The translations under genes and the position numbers were made by a program. Below are positions 42,701 to 57,135 of a stretch of DNA of 64,000 nt, in pieces. This DNA is from Aeromicrobium ginsengisoli (lineage in GTDB: Bacteria; Actinomycetota; Actinomycetes; Propionibacteriales; Nocardioidaceae): NCBI RefSeq assembly GCF_004134905.2, contig NZ_SDPQ02000003.1, positions 620,001-684,000 of the forward strand, written 5' to 3'. Numbering within the stretch: the first letter of the stretch is position 1; each line of letters begins with the position of its first letter. The notes beneath the pieces were generated by a model. The model was not told where the DNA came from. It ran no database searches and saw only the letters and a list, made by a program, of their open reading frames with translations.

Positions 42701-43719
42701 GGGGTGCCGTCCTTGTCCGTCTCGTTCTTGCTCGTGATGTCGGGCTTGCGCTTGGGCGGGGCAGCGGGCTTCTTCTTCCGCTGGCTACGCGCCTGGTTCT
42801 TGGGCTGCTGTCGTGGCGGGGGTTTGGGCGCCTCGTCCTCGACCGGCTTGAGAGGATCCTCCGCCACGGTCTTGCCGTGCTTGGCGTCGCGCTCCTGCTT
42901 GGCCTTGAACGCCGGAGTGCCCGGAGCCGGGTTGTTGCGGATGACGTAGAACTGCTGACCCATGGTCCAGAAGTTCGAGGTGGTCCAGTAGAAGAGGACA
43001 CCGAGCGGGAACGCCACACCGCCGACCGCGAACACAATCGGGAGGATGTAGAGGAGCAGCTTCTGCTGCTGGGCGTACTGACCCGTCATCGCATCGGCCG
43101 GCATGTTCTTGGACATCAGCTGACGCTGGGTCGTGAACTGCGTGATGCACATGATGACGACGAGCGACATCGTCAGGATCTTGGTCTCGGTAGCCGTGGA
43201 GTTCACGAACGTGTCGGCGATGCGCGCTCCCAGGAGCATGGCGTTGTGCAACGACGTCGCGTTCTCGGAGTTCATGAACCCCTTGTGAAACTCACCGTCC
43301 TTGGCGATGCCCTCGTACTTCGACGCGTGGTCGATCACCCGGAACAGCGCGAAGAAGATCGGCATCTGCAGGATCAGCGGCAGGCACGAGGCGAACGGAT
43401 TGGTGCCGGTCTCCTTCCACAGCTTCATCTGCTCCTGCGTCAGGCGCTCCCGGTCGTGCTTGTACTTCTGCTGGAGGGCCTTGATCTGCGGCTGCAGGAG
43501 CTGCATGTTGCGGCTCGACTTGATCTGCTTGACGAACAGCGGGATCAGGAGCGTACGGATCGTGACCGTCAGTCCCACGATCGACAGCGCCCATGTCCAG
43601 CCGCTGTTCTCCGGCAGCACCGTCGCAAAGATCTTGTGCCAGACCAGCAGGATCCCCGACACCGCGTAGTAGAGCGGCGTCATGATCGCCGATCCGATGT
43701 CGCCTAGGAAGCCGAACAT
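42697..43719 (-). CDS. yidC: Membrane protein insertase YidC
   Basis: The product is 340 aa. The Oxa1 core reads [50 protein letters not shown] with the conserved Arg in the groove (TIRTLL), followed by [17 protein letters not shown] Lys/Pro-rich cytoplasmic tail ([19 protein letters not shown]) likely contacts ribosomes. It inserts membrane proteins alone or with SecYEG. Its 5' end overlaps yidD by 16 bp. Confidence 0.95.
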   Translation of the reverse strand: MFGFLGDIGSAIMTPLYYAVSGILLVWHKIFATVLPENSGWTWALSIVGLTVTIRTLLIPLFVKQIKSSRNMQLLQPQIKALQQKYKHDRERLTQEQMKLWKETGTNPFASCLPLILQMPIFFALFRVIDHASKYEGIAKDGEFHKGFMNSENATSLHNAMLLGARIADTFVNSTATETKILTMSLVVIMCITQFTTQRQLMSKNMPADAMTGQYAQQQKLLLYILPIVFAVGGVAFPLGVLFYWTTSNFWTMGQQFYVIRNNPAPGTPAFKAKQERDAKHGKTVAEDPLKPVEDEAPKPPPRQQPKNQARSQRKKKPAAPPKRKPDITSKNETDKDGTP

Positions 43720-43946
43720 TGTTCTCCTCTGTGTGACTGTGGCACCGGGTCGTAGCCTCCGGCGCTCCAAGGGTGGCAGCGCAGGACACGACGTCCGGCG
43801 AGCCAGGTTCCGCGCACCGCACCATGAGTCTCAACGGCCTGCAGAGCGTAGGCCGAGCAGGTGGGGTGGTAGCGGCAGACCTGACCATAGAGTGGGCTGA
43901 TCGCGAACCGATACGCCTTCAGCAACCAGATCAGTGGGTACTTCAT
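43704..43946 (-). CDS. yidD: Membrane protein insertion efficiency factor YidD
   Basis: The product is 80 aa with an N-terminal amphipathic helix and the Cys pattern [23 protein letters not shown] and [16 protein letters not shown]. It assists YidC-dependent insertion. It overlaps rnpA by 4 bp and yidC by 16 bp. Confidence 0.95.
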   Translation of the reverse strand: MKYPLIWLLKAYRFAISPLYGQVCRYHPTCSAYALQAVETHGAVRGTWLAGRRVLRCHPWSAGGYDPVPQSHRGEQCSAS

Positions 43947-44278
43947 CGAGCACCGGCCCGCACCAGCGCGGCGTCCAGGTGCTCGGCGAGTGTGGCAGAA
44001 CGTACGCCCTGCGCGGCCGGAAGCGCGCGCACCACGACCCGGCTCCCGTCCGGGAGCCGGTCGATCCGGTCGCGCATCAGGTGTCGCAGCTGGCGCTTGA
44101 CCCGGTTGCGGTCGACCGCCGATCCGACGGCCTTGCTCACGACGAAACCGACGGACGTGGGTCCGCCGGTTCCCGGAACGACATGAGTGACGAGGGTTGG
44201 TTGAACGCCTTTGGCTCCACGACGGATCGTGTGCCGGAAGTCATCCCCGCTGCGCATGCGTTGGACGCGCGCGAGCAA
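43943..44278 (-). CDS. rnpA: Ribonuclease P protein component
   Basis: The product is 111 aa. [18 protein letters not shown] and the RNR signature region [23 protein letters not shown] identify the RNase P protein, which helps mature tRNA 5' ends. The proposed start is the TTG at 44278, four bases after the rpmH stop, because it gives the family N-terminus [10 protein letters not shown]. The ATG at 44257 would remove these residues. Confidence 0.92.
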   Translation of the reverse strand: MLARVQRMRSGDDFRHTIRRGAKGVQPTLVTHVVPGTGGPTSVGFVVSKAVGSAVDRNRVKRQLRHLMRDRIDRLPDGSRVVVRALPAAQGVRSATLAEHLDAALVRAGAR

Positions 44279-44282
44279 CGGC

Positions 44283-44420
44283 TCAGGCAGACAGCTTGGC
44301 GCGGCCCTTGCGGCGACGGTCCGCGAGGATCGCGCGGCCGGCGCGGGTGCGCATGCGGAGGCGGAAGCCGTGCTTCTTGGCACGACGACGGTTGTTCGGC
44401 TGGAAAGTACGCTTGCTCAC
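44283..44420 (-). CDS. rpmH: 50S ribosomal protein L34
   Basis: The product is 45 aa, the normal length. [19 protein letters not shown] and [17 protein letters not shown] are invariant L34 sequence. The GTG start has GAGG about nine bases upstream. It has its own promoter at 44535-44563 and heads the rnpA-yidD-yidC-jag-rsmG-parAB direction. Confidence 0.97.
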   Translation of the reverse strand: MSKRTFQPNNRRRAKKHGFRLRMRTRAGRAILADRRRKGRAKLSA

Positions 44421-44534
44421 GATGTGTTCCTCACGGATCTCAGTCTGGGCCGGTCGACGGCCACCGCTCGCCCACGACCGAGAAGAGCAGTTGTCGTGGG
44501 CATGCGGCGGAAGTCGTTCTAGGACGACTAGACA

Positions 44535-44563
44535 ACGGTACGGGCGCCCCGGAGCCCGGTCAA
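44535..44563 (-). promoter_or_regulatory. Promoter of rpmH
   Basis: On the minus strand TTGACC (44563-44558), 17 bases, then TACCGT (44540-44535) match a housekeeping promoter. The leader to the rpmH start is about 110 nt. Confidence 0.75.
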
Positions 44564-44592
44564 ACTGATACCCATACGCCTCGAACGTCCCG

Positions 44593-44749
44593 TCGTCCAC
44601 ACGACACGCCGAACACTGGGGACGAGCTGGGGAATTCCGCTTGTAAGCACCCCTCATGGCTGCTAGCGTCACCGCGGTATCGAGTTTTCCACAAGGCAAC
44701 CTCAACTCTCGAGTTCGCATTCACACCATGTGGAAAACCATGTGGACGT
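44593..44749. promoter_or_regulatory. DnaA-box-like cluster upstream of dnaA
   Basis: TCGTCCACA (44593-44601), TTTTCCACA (44685-44693) and, on the minus strand, TTTTCCACA (44737-44729) each differ from TTRTCCACA at one base. ACGTCCACA (44749-44741, minus) differs at two. They could mediate autoregulation of dnaA or belong to a bipartite origin. Confidence 0.6.
44641..44669 (+). promoter_or_regulatory. Promoter of dnaA
   Basis: TTGTAA (44641-44646), 17 bases and TAGCGT (44664-44669) form a plausible housekeeping promoter about 95 bp before the dnaA start. A DnaA-box-like nonamer lies just downstream. Confidence 0.65.
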
Positions 44750-44764
44750 GTCGGGAGGCATTGG

Positions 44765-46228
44765 ATGAACGACGGCCAGGAAACCAGCCCGGAAGAGCAT
44801 CTCAACCGAGTCTGGCAAGGTGCCGTCGACACGTTGTCCCCTGGAGCGAAGGTGTGGGTCTACTCCGCCAAGCCCTTGACGCTCCACAACAACATCATGA
44901 TCGTCGCGGTCCAGGACGACCTGACCCGCGCGCAGCTCGAGTCCCGCGTCCGGCCGGCTCTGGAGCACGCGATCAGCACGACGCTGCAGCAGGAGACCCG
45001 GCTCGTCGTCACGATCGAGCCGACCCTCATCGACACCCATCAGAATCGACAAGACGATTTATCGACAAACCAGCCCAACGCGTACGGGCAGGACAACGAC
45101 CTCGATGACGATGACGACGACGACCAGGACGAGTTCGTCCCGACGTGGGCGGAGCGCAAGACCACCCCGCCCCGCATCGGCAGCGTCGCTGAGGCACGGC
45201 TCAATCCGCGCTACCTCTTCGAGAACTTCGTCATCGGCTCGTCCAACCGCTTCGCCCACGCCGCAGCAGTGGCGGTCGCCGAAGCGCCGGGCAAGGCCTA
45301 CAACCCGCTCGTGATCCACGGCGAGTCCGGACTCGGCAAGACCCACCTGCTGCACGCGATCGGCCACTACGTCCTCAACCTCTATCCCTCCTCGCGAGTG
45401 CGCTACGTCAACAGCGAGGAGTTCACGAACGACGTCATCAACGCGATTCGTGAGAACCGCACGGCCGCGCTCAAGCGCAAGTACCGCGAGATCGACGTCC
45501 TCCTGGTCGACGACATCCAGTTCTTGGAGGGCAAGGAGTCGACGCAGACCGAGTTCTTCCACACGTTCAACGCGCTGCACAACGAGAACAAGCAGATCGT
45601 CATGACGTCGGACCGGCCGCCCAAGAACCTGACGACGCTCGAGGACCGCCTGCGCAACCGGTTCGAGTGGGGCCTGACCACTGACGTCCAGCCGCCCGAC
45701 CTCGAGACGCGCATCGCGATCCTCCGCAAGAAGGCCGCCAACGAGAAGCTGACCGCGCCGGCCGACGTGCTCGAGTTCATCGCGAGCAAGGTGCAGACCA
45801 ACATCCGTGAGCTCGAAGGTGCGTTGATCCGCGCAACTGCGTTCGCCAACCTCAACGGCACGACAGTCGACCTGCAGCTGGCCCAGATCGTGCTCAAGGA
45901 TCTCATCGCCGAAGGTGAGGAGCCCGACATCACGGTCGGCATGATCATGGCGCAGACCGCGGCCTACTCCGAGTTCTCCATCGACGACCTCTGCAGCACC
46001 AACCGGAGCCGCAACCTCGTGCTCGCCCGGCAGATCGCGATGTATCTGTGCCGCGAGCTGACCGACATGTCGCTGCCCAAGATCGGCCAGGAGTTCGGCA
46101 ACCGTGACCACACCACGGTGATGCACGCTGACCGCAAGATCCGCAAGCTCATGGCCGAGAAGCACGCGGTCTACAACCAGGTCACCGAGCTGACGGCCCG
46201 CATCAAGCAGCAGGCCCGCCAGTCATGA
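44765..46228 (+). CDS. dnaA: Chromosomal replication initiator DnaA
   Basis: The product is 487 aa. Domain I (residues 8-90) is followed by an acidic linker with a run of seven Asp (about 112-120). The AAA+ domain has Walker [16 protein letters not shown] and Walker [26 protein letters not shown], and domain IV has the helix-turn-helix signature [18 protein letters not shown] that reads DnaA boxes. It opens the origin at 46229-46628. GGGAGG lies six bases before the ATG. Confidence 0.97.
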   Translation: MNDGQETSPEEHLNRVWQGAVDTLSPGAKVWVYSAKPLTLHNNIMIVAVQDDLTRAQLESRVRPALEHAISTTLQQETRLVVTIEPTLIDTHQNRQDDLSTNQPNAYGQDNDLDDDDDDDQDEFVPTWAERKTTPPRIGSVAEARLNPRYLFENFVIGSSNRFAHAAAVAVAEAPGKAYNPLVIHGESGLGKTHLLHAIGHYVLNLYPSSRVRYVNSEEFTNDVINAIRENRTAALKRKYREIDVLLVDDIQFLEGKESTQTEFFHTFNALHNENKQIVMTSDRPPKNLTTLEDRLRNRFEWGLTTDVQPPDLETRIAILRKKAANEKLTAPADVLEFIASKVQTNIRELEGALIRATAFANLNGTTVDLQLAQIVLKDLIAEGEEPDITVGMIMAQTAAYSEFSIDDLCSTNRSRNLVLARQIAMYLCRELTDMSLPKIGQEFGNRDHTTVMHADRKIRKLMAEKHAVYNQVTELTARIKQQARQS

Positions 46229-46628
46229 CGTGTGAATGGCCCATCAGGACCATTCACACCTGGGACATACACAGCTGGGGATGGCACTGTGGGAAAACCC
46301 ACGAGTCACGTGGACATCATCCGTCGCCGTGTGAACACCGTGTGAACGCAGAACCGACATCCACAGCATCGTGTAGTTTCACCGTCCGGCCGGACACAGG
46401 TTGTCCACCGGCACTCCAGCCGGGTTTGCAGTCCATATCCGGGTTGTCCACCGAATCCACAGACGCTACTACGACTACTACTCTTCTTTATCTCAGCAAC
46501 CCCAGCGGAAGTCATGTTGCGAGGTGTGTGTGGATGACATCTTTTGCGCTTCCCCTGAATACCTCCGGTCACGGATACCGTGGCAGGATTCATCCCGACG
46601 GCTCCCGTCCTCGGAAAGGCCCCATCAC
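46229..46628. other. Chromosomal replication origin oriC (dnaA-dnaN intergenic)
   Basis: This 400-bp non-coding gap between dnaA and dnaN is the expected origin. It contains TTGTCCACC at 46401-46409 and 46444-46452, TCATCCACA on the minus strand (46537-46529) and weaker boxes ACATCCACA (46357-46365) and GAATCCACA (46453-46461). The stretch ctactacgactactactctt and on to about 46497 is the least GC-rich part and is a candidate unwinding element. Confidence 0.9.
46230..46259. terminator. Inverted repeat directly after dnaA
   Basis: GTGTGAATGG and CCATTCACAC pair perfectly over 10 bp around a 10-base loop, starting two bases after the dnaA stop. There is no T-run. It may end dnaA transcription before the origin or be a structural part of oriC. 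Confidence 0.6.
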
Positions 46629-47771
46629 GTGAAATTCCGCATCGACCGCGACACGCTTGCCGACGCCGTCGCCTGGACAGCCCGCAGCCTGCCCAACCGT
46701 CCGAGCGTTCCCGTGCTCGCCGGCCTGCTCATCGAGACCGCCGCGGACGGCCTCACCCTGTCCGGTTTCGACTACGAGACCTCGACTCGCGCCACCCTGC
46801 CCGCCGAGGTCAGCGCCGACGGCCGCGCGCTCGTCTCCGGCCGGCTGCTCGCCGAGATCGTCAAGGCGCTCCCGGCCAAGCCCGTCGACATCTCGCTCGA
46901 CGGCACCAAGGTGCAGGTCATCTGCGGCAACGCCCGCTTCAGCCTGCAGACCATGCCGGTCGAGGAATACCCGCAGCTGCCTGAGATGCCCACGGCTTCC
47001 GGCACGATCAAGGCCGACGACTTCGCGACCGCCGTGTCGCAGGCCAGCGCCGCCGCCGGCCGCGACGAGATGCTGCCGCTGCTCACGGGCGTACGCCTCG
47101 AGCTCGAGGGCTCGACGATCTCGCTCATGGCGACCGACCGCTTCCGCGCGAGTCTTCGCGACCTCGAGTGGTATCCCGAGGCCAGCGACCTCTCGGCCCA
47201 GGCACTCGTGCCGGCGCGGGTCCTCAACGAGACGGCGCGATCGCTGACCTCCGGCGGCGACGTCACGATCGCGGTGTCGTCCGGTGAGTCCGGCGACGGG
47301 CTGATCGGTTTCGAGGGCACGGTCGGCAACGGCACCCGGCGCACCACGACCAGACTGCTCGAGGGCGACTTCCCTCGCGTACGCCAGCTGTTCCAGGCGC
47401 AGGCCGAGACCGTCGCCTACGTCGAGACGCAGGCGTTCGTCGACTCGGTCAAGCGTGTCGCCCTGGTCGCCGAACGCAACACGCCCGTACGCCTGACGTT
47501 CTCGGACGGCCAGCTCCTGCTCGAGGCCGGCAGCGGCGACGAGGCCCAGGCGTCGGAGTCGATCGAGGCGACGATCGAGGGCGCTGACATCTCGATCGGC
47601 TTCAACCCGACCTACCTGCTCGAAGGGCTCGCCGTGATGTCGGATCCCGTCGTGCACCTGTCGTTCACGCAACACACCAAGCCCGCAGCGATCTCGGGCG
47701 TTCAGGAGATCGGGGCCGACCCTGACGTCGCCTTCCGCTACCTGATCATGCCCGTACGCCTGCAGAACTGA
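46629..47771 (+). CDS. dnaN: DNA polymerase III beta subunit (sliding clamp)
   Basis: The product is 380 aa with three clamp domains. Recognisable segments are RDTLADAVAWTARSLPNRPSVPVLAGLLIE at the start, LPLLTGVRLELEGSTISLMATDRFR in the middle and FRYLIMPVRLQN at the end, the conserved C-terminus. It tethers polymerase to DNA. The GTG start has GGAAAGG about nine bases upstream. Confidence 0.97.
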   Translation: MKFRIDRDTLADAVAWTARSLPNRPSVPVLAGLLIETAADGLTLSGFDYETSTRATLPAEVSADGRALVSGRLLAEIVKALPAKPVDISLDGTKVQVICGNARFSLQTMPVEEYPQLPEMPTASGTIKADDFATAVSQASAAAGRDEMLPLLTGVRLELEGSTISLMATDRFRASLRDLEWYPEASDLSAQALVPARVLNETARSLTSGGDVTIAVSSGESGDGLIGFEGTVGNGTRRTTTRLLEGDFPRVRQLFQAQAETVAYVETQAFVDSVKRVALVAERNTPVRLTFSDGQLLLEAGSGDEAQASESIEATIEGADISIGFNPTYLLEGLAVMSDPVVHLSFTQHTKPAAISGVQEIGADPDVAFRYLIMPVRLQN

Positions 47772-47790
47772 CTCTCGGAGGGACTCGCAC

Positions 47791-48714
47791 ATGGACATCG
47801 GACTCGTCGGACTCGGCAAGATGGGTGGCAACATGCGCACCCGCATGCGCAACGGCGGCGTCACCGTCGTCGGCTACGACCGCAACCCCGACGTGTCCGA
47901 CGTGGCGTCCCTCGAGGAGCTCGTCGAGAACCTGCCGTCGCCCAAGGTCGTCTGGGTCATGGTCCCGGCCGGCGACATCACCCGGTCCACCGTCGAGCAG
48001 CTCATCGAGCTCCTGGGTGAGGGCGACGTCATCGTCGACGGCGGCAACTCGCGCTGGACCGACGACGAGAAGCACGCGGCGCTCGCCGCCGACAAGGGCA
48101 TCGGCTACGTCGACTGTGGTGTCAGCGGTGGCGTCTGGGGACTCGACAACGGCTACGCGTTGATGGCCGGCGGCACCGCGGAGGACATCGCCAAGGTCAA
48201 GCCCGCGTTCGACGCCCTCCGGCCCGAGGGTGACTCCGGCTTCGTCCACGCCGGCCGTGTGGGCGCCGGGCACTTCTCCAAGATGGTCCACAACGGCATC
48301 GAGTACGCCATGATGCAGGCCTATGCCGAGGGCTTCGAGCTGCTCGAGAAGGTCGACATGGTCGACAACGTCACCGAGGTCTTCGACTCGTGGCGCCAAG
48401 GCACCGTCGTCCGCTCCTGGCTGCTCGACCTGCTGGTCAAGGCGCTCGAAGAGGATCCCGGCCTGTCCAAGGTGCGTGGCTACGCCGAGGACTCCGGCGA
48501 GGGTCGGTGGACCGTCGAGGCCGCAATCGACAACGCCGTGCCGATGCACACGATCGCCGCGTCGCTGTTCGCGCGCTTCACCTCCCGCCAGGAGGAGTCC
48601 CCGGCGATGCAGGCCGTCGCCGCGATGCGCCAGCAGTTCGGCGGTCACGCGGTCAAGGCTGCCGAGGAGAAGGGTCTCAACCCCGCGGCACCGGATCACG
48701 CAGATCCTGTCTAG
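47791..48714 (+). CDS. gnd: 6-phosphogluconate dehydrogenase (decarboxylating), short form
   Basis: The product is 307 aa. DIGLVGLGKMGGNMRTRMRNGGVTVVGYDRN is the NAD(P)-binding N-terminus, IVDGGNSRWT and VSGGVWGLDNGYALMAGG bind substrate, and GHFSKMVHNGIEYAMMQAYAEGF carries the catalytic Lys. This is the 300-residue form, not the 470-residue E. coli form. It yields ribulose 5-phosphate, CO2 and NAD(P)H. Its place between dnaN and recF is a conserved actinobacterial origin feature. Confidence 0.95.
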   Translation: MDIGLVGLGKMGGNMRTRMRNGGVTVVGYDRNPDVSDVASLEELVENLPSPKVVWVMVPAGDITRSTVEQLIELLGEGDVIVDGGNSRWTDDEKHAALAADKGIGYVDCGVSGGVWGLDNGYALMAGGTAEDIAKVKPAFDALRPEGDSGFVHAGRVGAGHFSKMVHNGIEYAMMQAYAEGFELLEKVDMVDNVTEVFDSWRQGTVVRSWLLDLLVKALEEDPGLSKVRGYAEDSGEGRWTVEAAIDNAVPMHTIAASLFARFTSRQEESPAMQAVAAMRQQFGGHAVKAAEEKGLNPAAPDHADPV

Positions 48715-48717
48715 CCC

Positions 48718-49842
48718 GTGCACGTCAGTCGCCTGACCCTGCACGACTTCCGGTCGTACGACACCGTCGAGATCGACCTGGAGCCCGGCGCCACGGCGTT
48801 CATCGGGTCCAACGGGCAGGGCAAGACCAACCTGGTCGAGGCGATCGACTACCTGTCCCGGCTCGACTCGCACCGCGTGTCGAGCGACGCACCGCTGATC
48901 CGCGCGGGCTCCGAACGCGCGGTCGTCCGCGCCGACGTCGTCAAGGGCGATCGCACGGCGCTGCTCGAGCTGGAGATCACGCCGGGCAAGGCCAACCGGG
49001 CGCGCATCAACCGCGGCGCGCTGCCGCGCACCCGTGACCTCATCGGCGTGCTGCGCACGGTGATGTTCTCACCCGAGGACCTGGCACTGGTCAAGGGCGA
49101 CCCGTCCGACCGTCGACGGTTCCTCGACTCGCTCCTCGTGCTCCGCACGCCACGACTCGCGGGCGTACGCGCTGACTACGACCGCGTCCTCAAGCAGCGC
49201 AACACGCTGCTCAAGTCGGCCCGCGGCCGCCGCATCGTCGAGATCGCGACGCTCGACATCTGGGACGACAACCTCGCACGTACGGGAGCCGAGCTCGTCT
49301 CGACCCGGCTGCTGCTGCTCGACGCACTCGCGCCGCACCTCGCCGAGGCGTACGTACGCGTTGCCGCCGCTGCGGCGCCCGACCGCCGCGACGTCACCGC
49401 GATCTACAAGCCGTCGCTGGACCTCGACCCGGACGTACGCGACCAGGAGGCGATCCGCCAGGCGCTGCTCGACGAGATCGCCCGGCGGCGCGGCGATGAG
49501 ATGGACCGCGGCATCAGCCTGGTCGGCCCGCACCGCGATGACGTGACCCTGACGATCGGCGAGCTCCCTGCCAAGGGCTACGCGAGTCACGGCGAGGCGT
49601 GGTCGTTCGCGCTGGCGCTGAGGCTCGCATCGTTCGAGCTGCTGCGCGAGGATGATGACGATCCCGTGCTGATCCTCGACGACGTGTTCGCCGAGCTCGA
49701 CCAGGGTCGTCGCCAGCAGCTCGCCGAGCTCGTCGGCGACGCCGAGCAGGTGCTGGTGACCGCCGCCGTGGCGGACGACGTGCCCGAGGCGCTCAAGGGT
49801 CACCGTTTCAACGTCGCAGGAGGGGAGGTCGTCCGTGACTGA
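48718..49842 (+). CDS. recF: DNA replication and repair protein RecF
   Basis: The product is 374 aa, an SMC-like ATPase. It has Walker [18 protein letters not shown], the signature region [22 protein letters not shown] and Walker [21 protein letters not shown]. It helps load RecA at gaps. The GTG start follows the gnd stop by three bases without a ribosome binding site, so it is coupled. It overlaps dciA by 8 bp. Confidence 0.96.
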   Translation: MHVSRLTLHDFRSYDTVEIDLEPGATAFIGSNGQGKTNLVEAIDYLSRLDSHRVSSDAPLIRAGSERAVVRADVVKGDRTALLELEITPGKANRARINRGALPRTRDLIGVLRTVMFSPEDLALVKGDPSDRRRFLDSLLVLRTPRLAGVRADYDRVLKQRNTLLKSARGRRIVEIATLDIWDDNLARTGAELVSTRLLLLDALAPHLAEAYVRVAAAAAPDRRDVTAIYKPSLDLDPDVRDQEAIRQALLDEIARRRGDEMDRGISLVGPHRDDVTLTIGELPAKGYASHGEAWSFALALRLASFELLREDDDDPVLILDDVFAELDQGRRQQLAELVGDAEQVLVTAAVADDVPEALKGHRFNVAGGEVVRD

Positions 49843-50338
49843 ACCCGACGAACCTGCTCCGCGCGACGACGGCCTCGGCCTCGCCCGCGACATCGCCAAG
49901 TCCTACCGGGGCAAGGGGTCTCCCGTGCCGCCGTCGGCGAAGCGGCGTATACGTCCGGCCAAACCGGCTCGGGGCGCTCGCGACGAGCCGAGCCTACTGG
50001 CCGACCTGCTCGGCGAGGTCGTCAACGACCAGGGCTGGGACGAGCGGCTCGCAGCGCAGCGGGTCTTCACCGATTGGGCCGGCATCGTCGGTCCCGAGGT
50101 CGCGCAGCACTCCGAGGTCATCGCATTCGACGACGGCGAGGTCGAGGTCCGTACGGACTCCACGGCCTGGGCGACCCAGCTCCGACTGCTGTCGCCGCGC
50201 ATCGTGGCGAAGCTCAACGAGCTGATGGGCGACGGATCGGTGCTACGGATCATCGTCCGCGGACCCCAGGCACCGTCGTGGAAGAAGGGCCCGCGCTCGA
50301 TCCGTGGCGCGAGGGGCCCACGGGACACCTACGGCTGA
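49835..50338 (+). CDS. dciA: DUF721/DciA-family helicase-loading protein
   Basis: The product is 167 aa. After a basic, Pro-rich N-terminal region the DciA/KH-like domain reads [59 protein letters not shown]. DciA-type proteins recruit the replicative helicase DnaB in bacteria lacking DnaC. The gene is coupled to recF and sits upstream of gyrB, as in mycobacteria (Rv0004). Confidence 0.92.
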   Translation: MTEPDEPAPRDDGLGLARDIAKSYRGKGSPVPPSAKRRIRPAKPARGARDEPSLLADLLGEVVNDQGWDERLAAQRVFTDWAGIVGPEVAQHSEVIAFDDGEVEVRTDSTAWATQLRLLSPRIVAKLNELMGDGSVLRIIVRGPQAPSWKKGPRSIRGARGPRDTYG

Positions 50339-50356
50339 GCGTCATCAATCAGGCCC

Positions 50357-50397
50357 TTGAGCTTGTCGAAAGGACGCGGTGGTTTCGACAGGCTCAA
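50357..50397. repeat. REP-like palindrome copy 3
   Basis: TTGAGCTTGTCGAAA and TTTCGACAGGCTCAA form near-perfect 15-bp arms around an 11-base loop, between the convergent ends of dciA and the PAP2 gene. It is the same family as the copy at 30609. Confidence 0.85.
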
Positions 50398-50407
50398 CCA
50401 GCGAGGT

Positions 50408-51202
50408 CTACTCCGCTGGTGACACGGCGGCGGCCAGGACGACGAATGCCGCCGTGATCGCGGTGACGGCGCCGAGCACGAGCGACGCCTGGGTGAAGCC
50501 GACCCACCCGTAGGCCGGACGGACCCCGACCGCGACGAGGAAGGCCAACGCAGCGGCGCAGCCCACGAGCGCGCTGACGAACGTACCGGTCACCGGCGTG
50601 CGGGGTCCGTGGAAGCACCACGCGACGAGTCCGGTCCAGATCAGGCTCACGGCCAACGCGGCGACGACATCCGCCGGGCGGTGCCAGCCCGCGACGATCG
50701 TCGAGGCGCCCGTGAGGGTCGTGGCGAACCCGCCCGCGGCGGCCACCAGAGGGCGTACGCCGCCGGGCGCGACGAGCAACGCGGCGCCGACCCCGCTGGC
50801 GACCACCGTGGTGTGACCACTCGGCAGGCTGTTGAGCACGCCGAGGCCGAAGTCGGGCCGGTCGAGGAACGAGTGCTTGAGGACCTGCGTCGTGATGTCG
50901 GCGCCGCCGATGATGACCGCCGCGCCGACCGCGAGTCGGCCCTTGCCTCGCAGGAGGGCGACCCCGGCGCACACCACAGCGACCGCCACGATCGCGCCGA
51001 TCGACACGTATCCGAGCCCACTCAACAACGTGAGCTTGGTGTCACGGCCGGCGACGACCGTGCGCATCGCTTCGTCGTCCCACTGCTGTCCGCGGGACGA
51101 CTGGAGCGCGACGCGCACCATGACGACCAGCGTCACCGTCGCGGCAAGTGCCGTGGCGAGCGCGGGCAGCGCGGTGTCTCGGCGGACGGCGGTCGTGCTC
51201 AT
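50408..51202 (-). CDS. PAP2-family membrane phosphatase
   Basis: The product is 264 aa with about six membrane helices. The three phosphatase motifs are present: KHSFLDRPD, SLPSGHT and AGWHRPADV, the last two carrying the catalytic His residues. It probably dephosphorylates a polyprenyl or phosphatidyl phosphate at the membrane. The ATG at 51202 has AGAGG too close to act as a normal ribosome binding site; CATCGT lies six bases upstream. It breaks the recF-dciA-gyrB synteny by inserting on the opposite strand. Confidence 0.9.
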   Translation of the reverse strand: MSTTAVRRDTALPALATALAATVTLVVMVRVALQSSRGQQWDDEAMRTVVAGRDTKLTLLSGLGYVSIGAIVAVAVVCAGVALLRGKGRLAVGAAVIIGGADITTQVLKHSFLDRPDFGLGVLNSLPSGHTTVVASGVGAALLVAPGGVRPLVAAAGGFATTLTGASTIVAGWHRPADVVAALAVSLIWTGLVAWCFHGPRTPVTGTFVSALVGCAAALAFLVAVGVRPAYGWVGFTQASLVLGAVTAITAAFVVLAAAVSPAE

Positions 51203-53427
<2,225 letters not shown>

Positions 53428-53444
53428 CCTGACAGGACACTTCC

Positions 53445-55996
<2,552 letters not shown>

Positions 55997-56000
<4 letters not shown>

Positions 56001-56770
56001 CCGAAGACGACAAGCAGGACCCGACCTCCGCGCCGGGCTCCAGCGCGGCAGACGCGGCGCCGACGCAGGAGGTCCCCCGGATCCCCAAACCGGCCAAGCG
56101 GGCGCCGGCCAAGAAGTCGGCGGCCACGAGCAACGGGTCGTCGAGTGGACCGCAGACCGACAAGGGCCGCCCTCGTCCCACCCCGCCGCCGGCACCGGTG
56201 TCCGACTCCTCCGACGAGGACGACGACACCTCGTCGGACAGTCGGCCGTTGACCGCGGCGGACTACGCCCGTACGACCAACCAGTCACCGTCGAGCACCG
56301 CGGTCATCCCCGCGGTCAAGGACAAGGTCGAGACTCCGCCCGAGCGGACCACCACCACCTCGGGAGCGACACTCAGCCCGGCGCCGGAGTCGGGCTCCAA
56401 GAAGGAGCGGCGCGCGAGCCTGCGACTGACGCACATCGAGCCGTGGTCGGTCACCCGCATGGCGTTTGCGATCTCGGTCGCGATGATGATCGTGGCGGTC
56501 GTCGCGGTGTCGATCTTCTGGGTCGTCATGGAGGCGACGGGGGTCTGGGACCAGATCAATGGCAGCGTCACCTCGGTGCTGAGCGACGACTCGACGAGCT
56601 TCAACATCACCGACTATCTCGGCTTCTGGCGCATGGTGGGCCTGACCCTCGTGCTGTCGGCGATCAACGTCATCCTGACCACGGCCTTGGCCACGATCGG
56701 TGCCCATCTCTACAACCTTGCGGCGCAGCTCCTGGGTGGCGTGGAGGTCACGTTCGCCGAAGAGCACTAA
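55997..56770 (+). CDS. DUF3566 membrane protein
   Basis: The product is 257 aa. The first about 140 residues are a low-complexity Ser/Pro/Ala/Asp-rich cytoplasmic region. The DUF3566 domain follows with [36 protein letters not shown] and a second helix ([35 protein letters not shown]). It is conserved downstream of gyrA in actinobacteria, and its function is not established. It ends about 57 bp before the tRNA-Ile gene. Confidence 0.92.
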
Positions 56771-56784
56771 GACCCCTCCCCGTT

Positions 56785-56814
56785 TTGGGAGACCGGCAGG
56801 CGGTGCGGTAAAGT
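56785..56814 (+). promoter_or_regulatory. Promoter of the tRNA-Ile gene
   Basis: TTGGGA (56785-56790), 18 bases and TAAAGT (56809-56814) precede the mature tRNA by 13 bases. Confidence 0.6.
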
Positions 56815-56827
56815 TCACCGCTGTTGC

Positions 56828-56902
56828 GGGCGTATAGCTCAGCTTGGTTAGAGCGCATCCCTGATAAGGATGAGGTCCGAGGTTCAAGTCCTCGTACGCC
56901 CA
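56828..56902 (+). tRNA. tRNA-Ile (anticodon GAT)
   Basis: The 75-nt gene folds as a cloverleaf. GGGCGTA pairs with TACGCCC in the acceptor, the anticodon loop is CTGATAA (GAT), the T-arm is CGAGG-TTCAAGT-CCTCG, and A is the discriminator. CCA is not encoded. Confidence 0.97.
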
Positions 56903-56919
56903 CTCGCACAGGAGGTTCC

Positions 56920-57030
56920 ATGAAGAAGATCATCGCCCTCGGGCTCGCTGCGGCCGGTGTCTTCTGGGCCCTGTCGAAGTCGAAGAGCAAGCCGGCCGAC
57001 ACGTGGGCGGCTGCCAGCGACAAGGTCTGA
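56920..57030 (+). CDS. DLW-39 family small protein
   Basis: The product is 36 aa. An N-terminal hydrophobic helix (KKIIALGLAAAGVFWAL) is followed by a basic stretch and the ADTWAAASD end, which resembles the DLWxxATD end of this family. The gene is conserved between the Ile and Ala tRNA genes of actinobacterial origins. AGGAGG lies four bases before the ATG. The function is unknown. Confidence 0.85.
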   Translation: MKKIIALGLAAAGVFWALSKSKSKPADTWAAASDKV

Positions 57031-57050
57031 TCCCGGACCAGCACGACCAC

Positions 57051-57123
57051 GGGGCCGTGGCGCAATTGGTAGCGCACCTGCTTTGCAAGCAGGGGGTTAG
57101 GGGTTCGAGTCCCCTCGGCTCCA
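57051..57123 (+). tRNA. tRNA-Ala (anticodon TGC)
   Basis: The 73-nt gene has acceptor GGGGCCG/CGGCTCC (one G-U pair), anticodon loop TTTGCAA (TGC), T-arm AGGGG-TTCGAGT-CCCCT and discriminator A. CCA is not encoded. Confidence 0.97.
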
Positions 57124-57135
57124 CTGAATGAGATT

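Larger units (their letters stand above)
44421..44764. other. 344-bp rpmH-dnaA intergenic region
   Basis: This gene-free gap holds the divergent promoters of rpmH and dnaA and a set of DnaA-box-like nonamers near dnaA. I see no small ORF or RNA gene in it. Confidence 0.8.

Noticed and set aside
44283..44720. Long N-terminal extension of rpmH
   Set aside because: L34 is 45 residues and the family sequence begins exactly at the GTG at 44420.
56774..56791. CTCCC...GGGAG mini hairpin after the DUF3566 gene as a terminator
   Set aside because: The stem is only five pairs and overlaps the -35 of the tRNA-Ile promoter, so it is not convincing.
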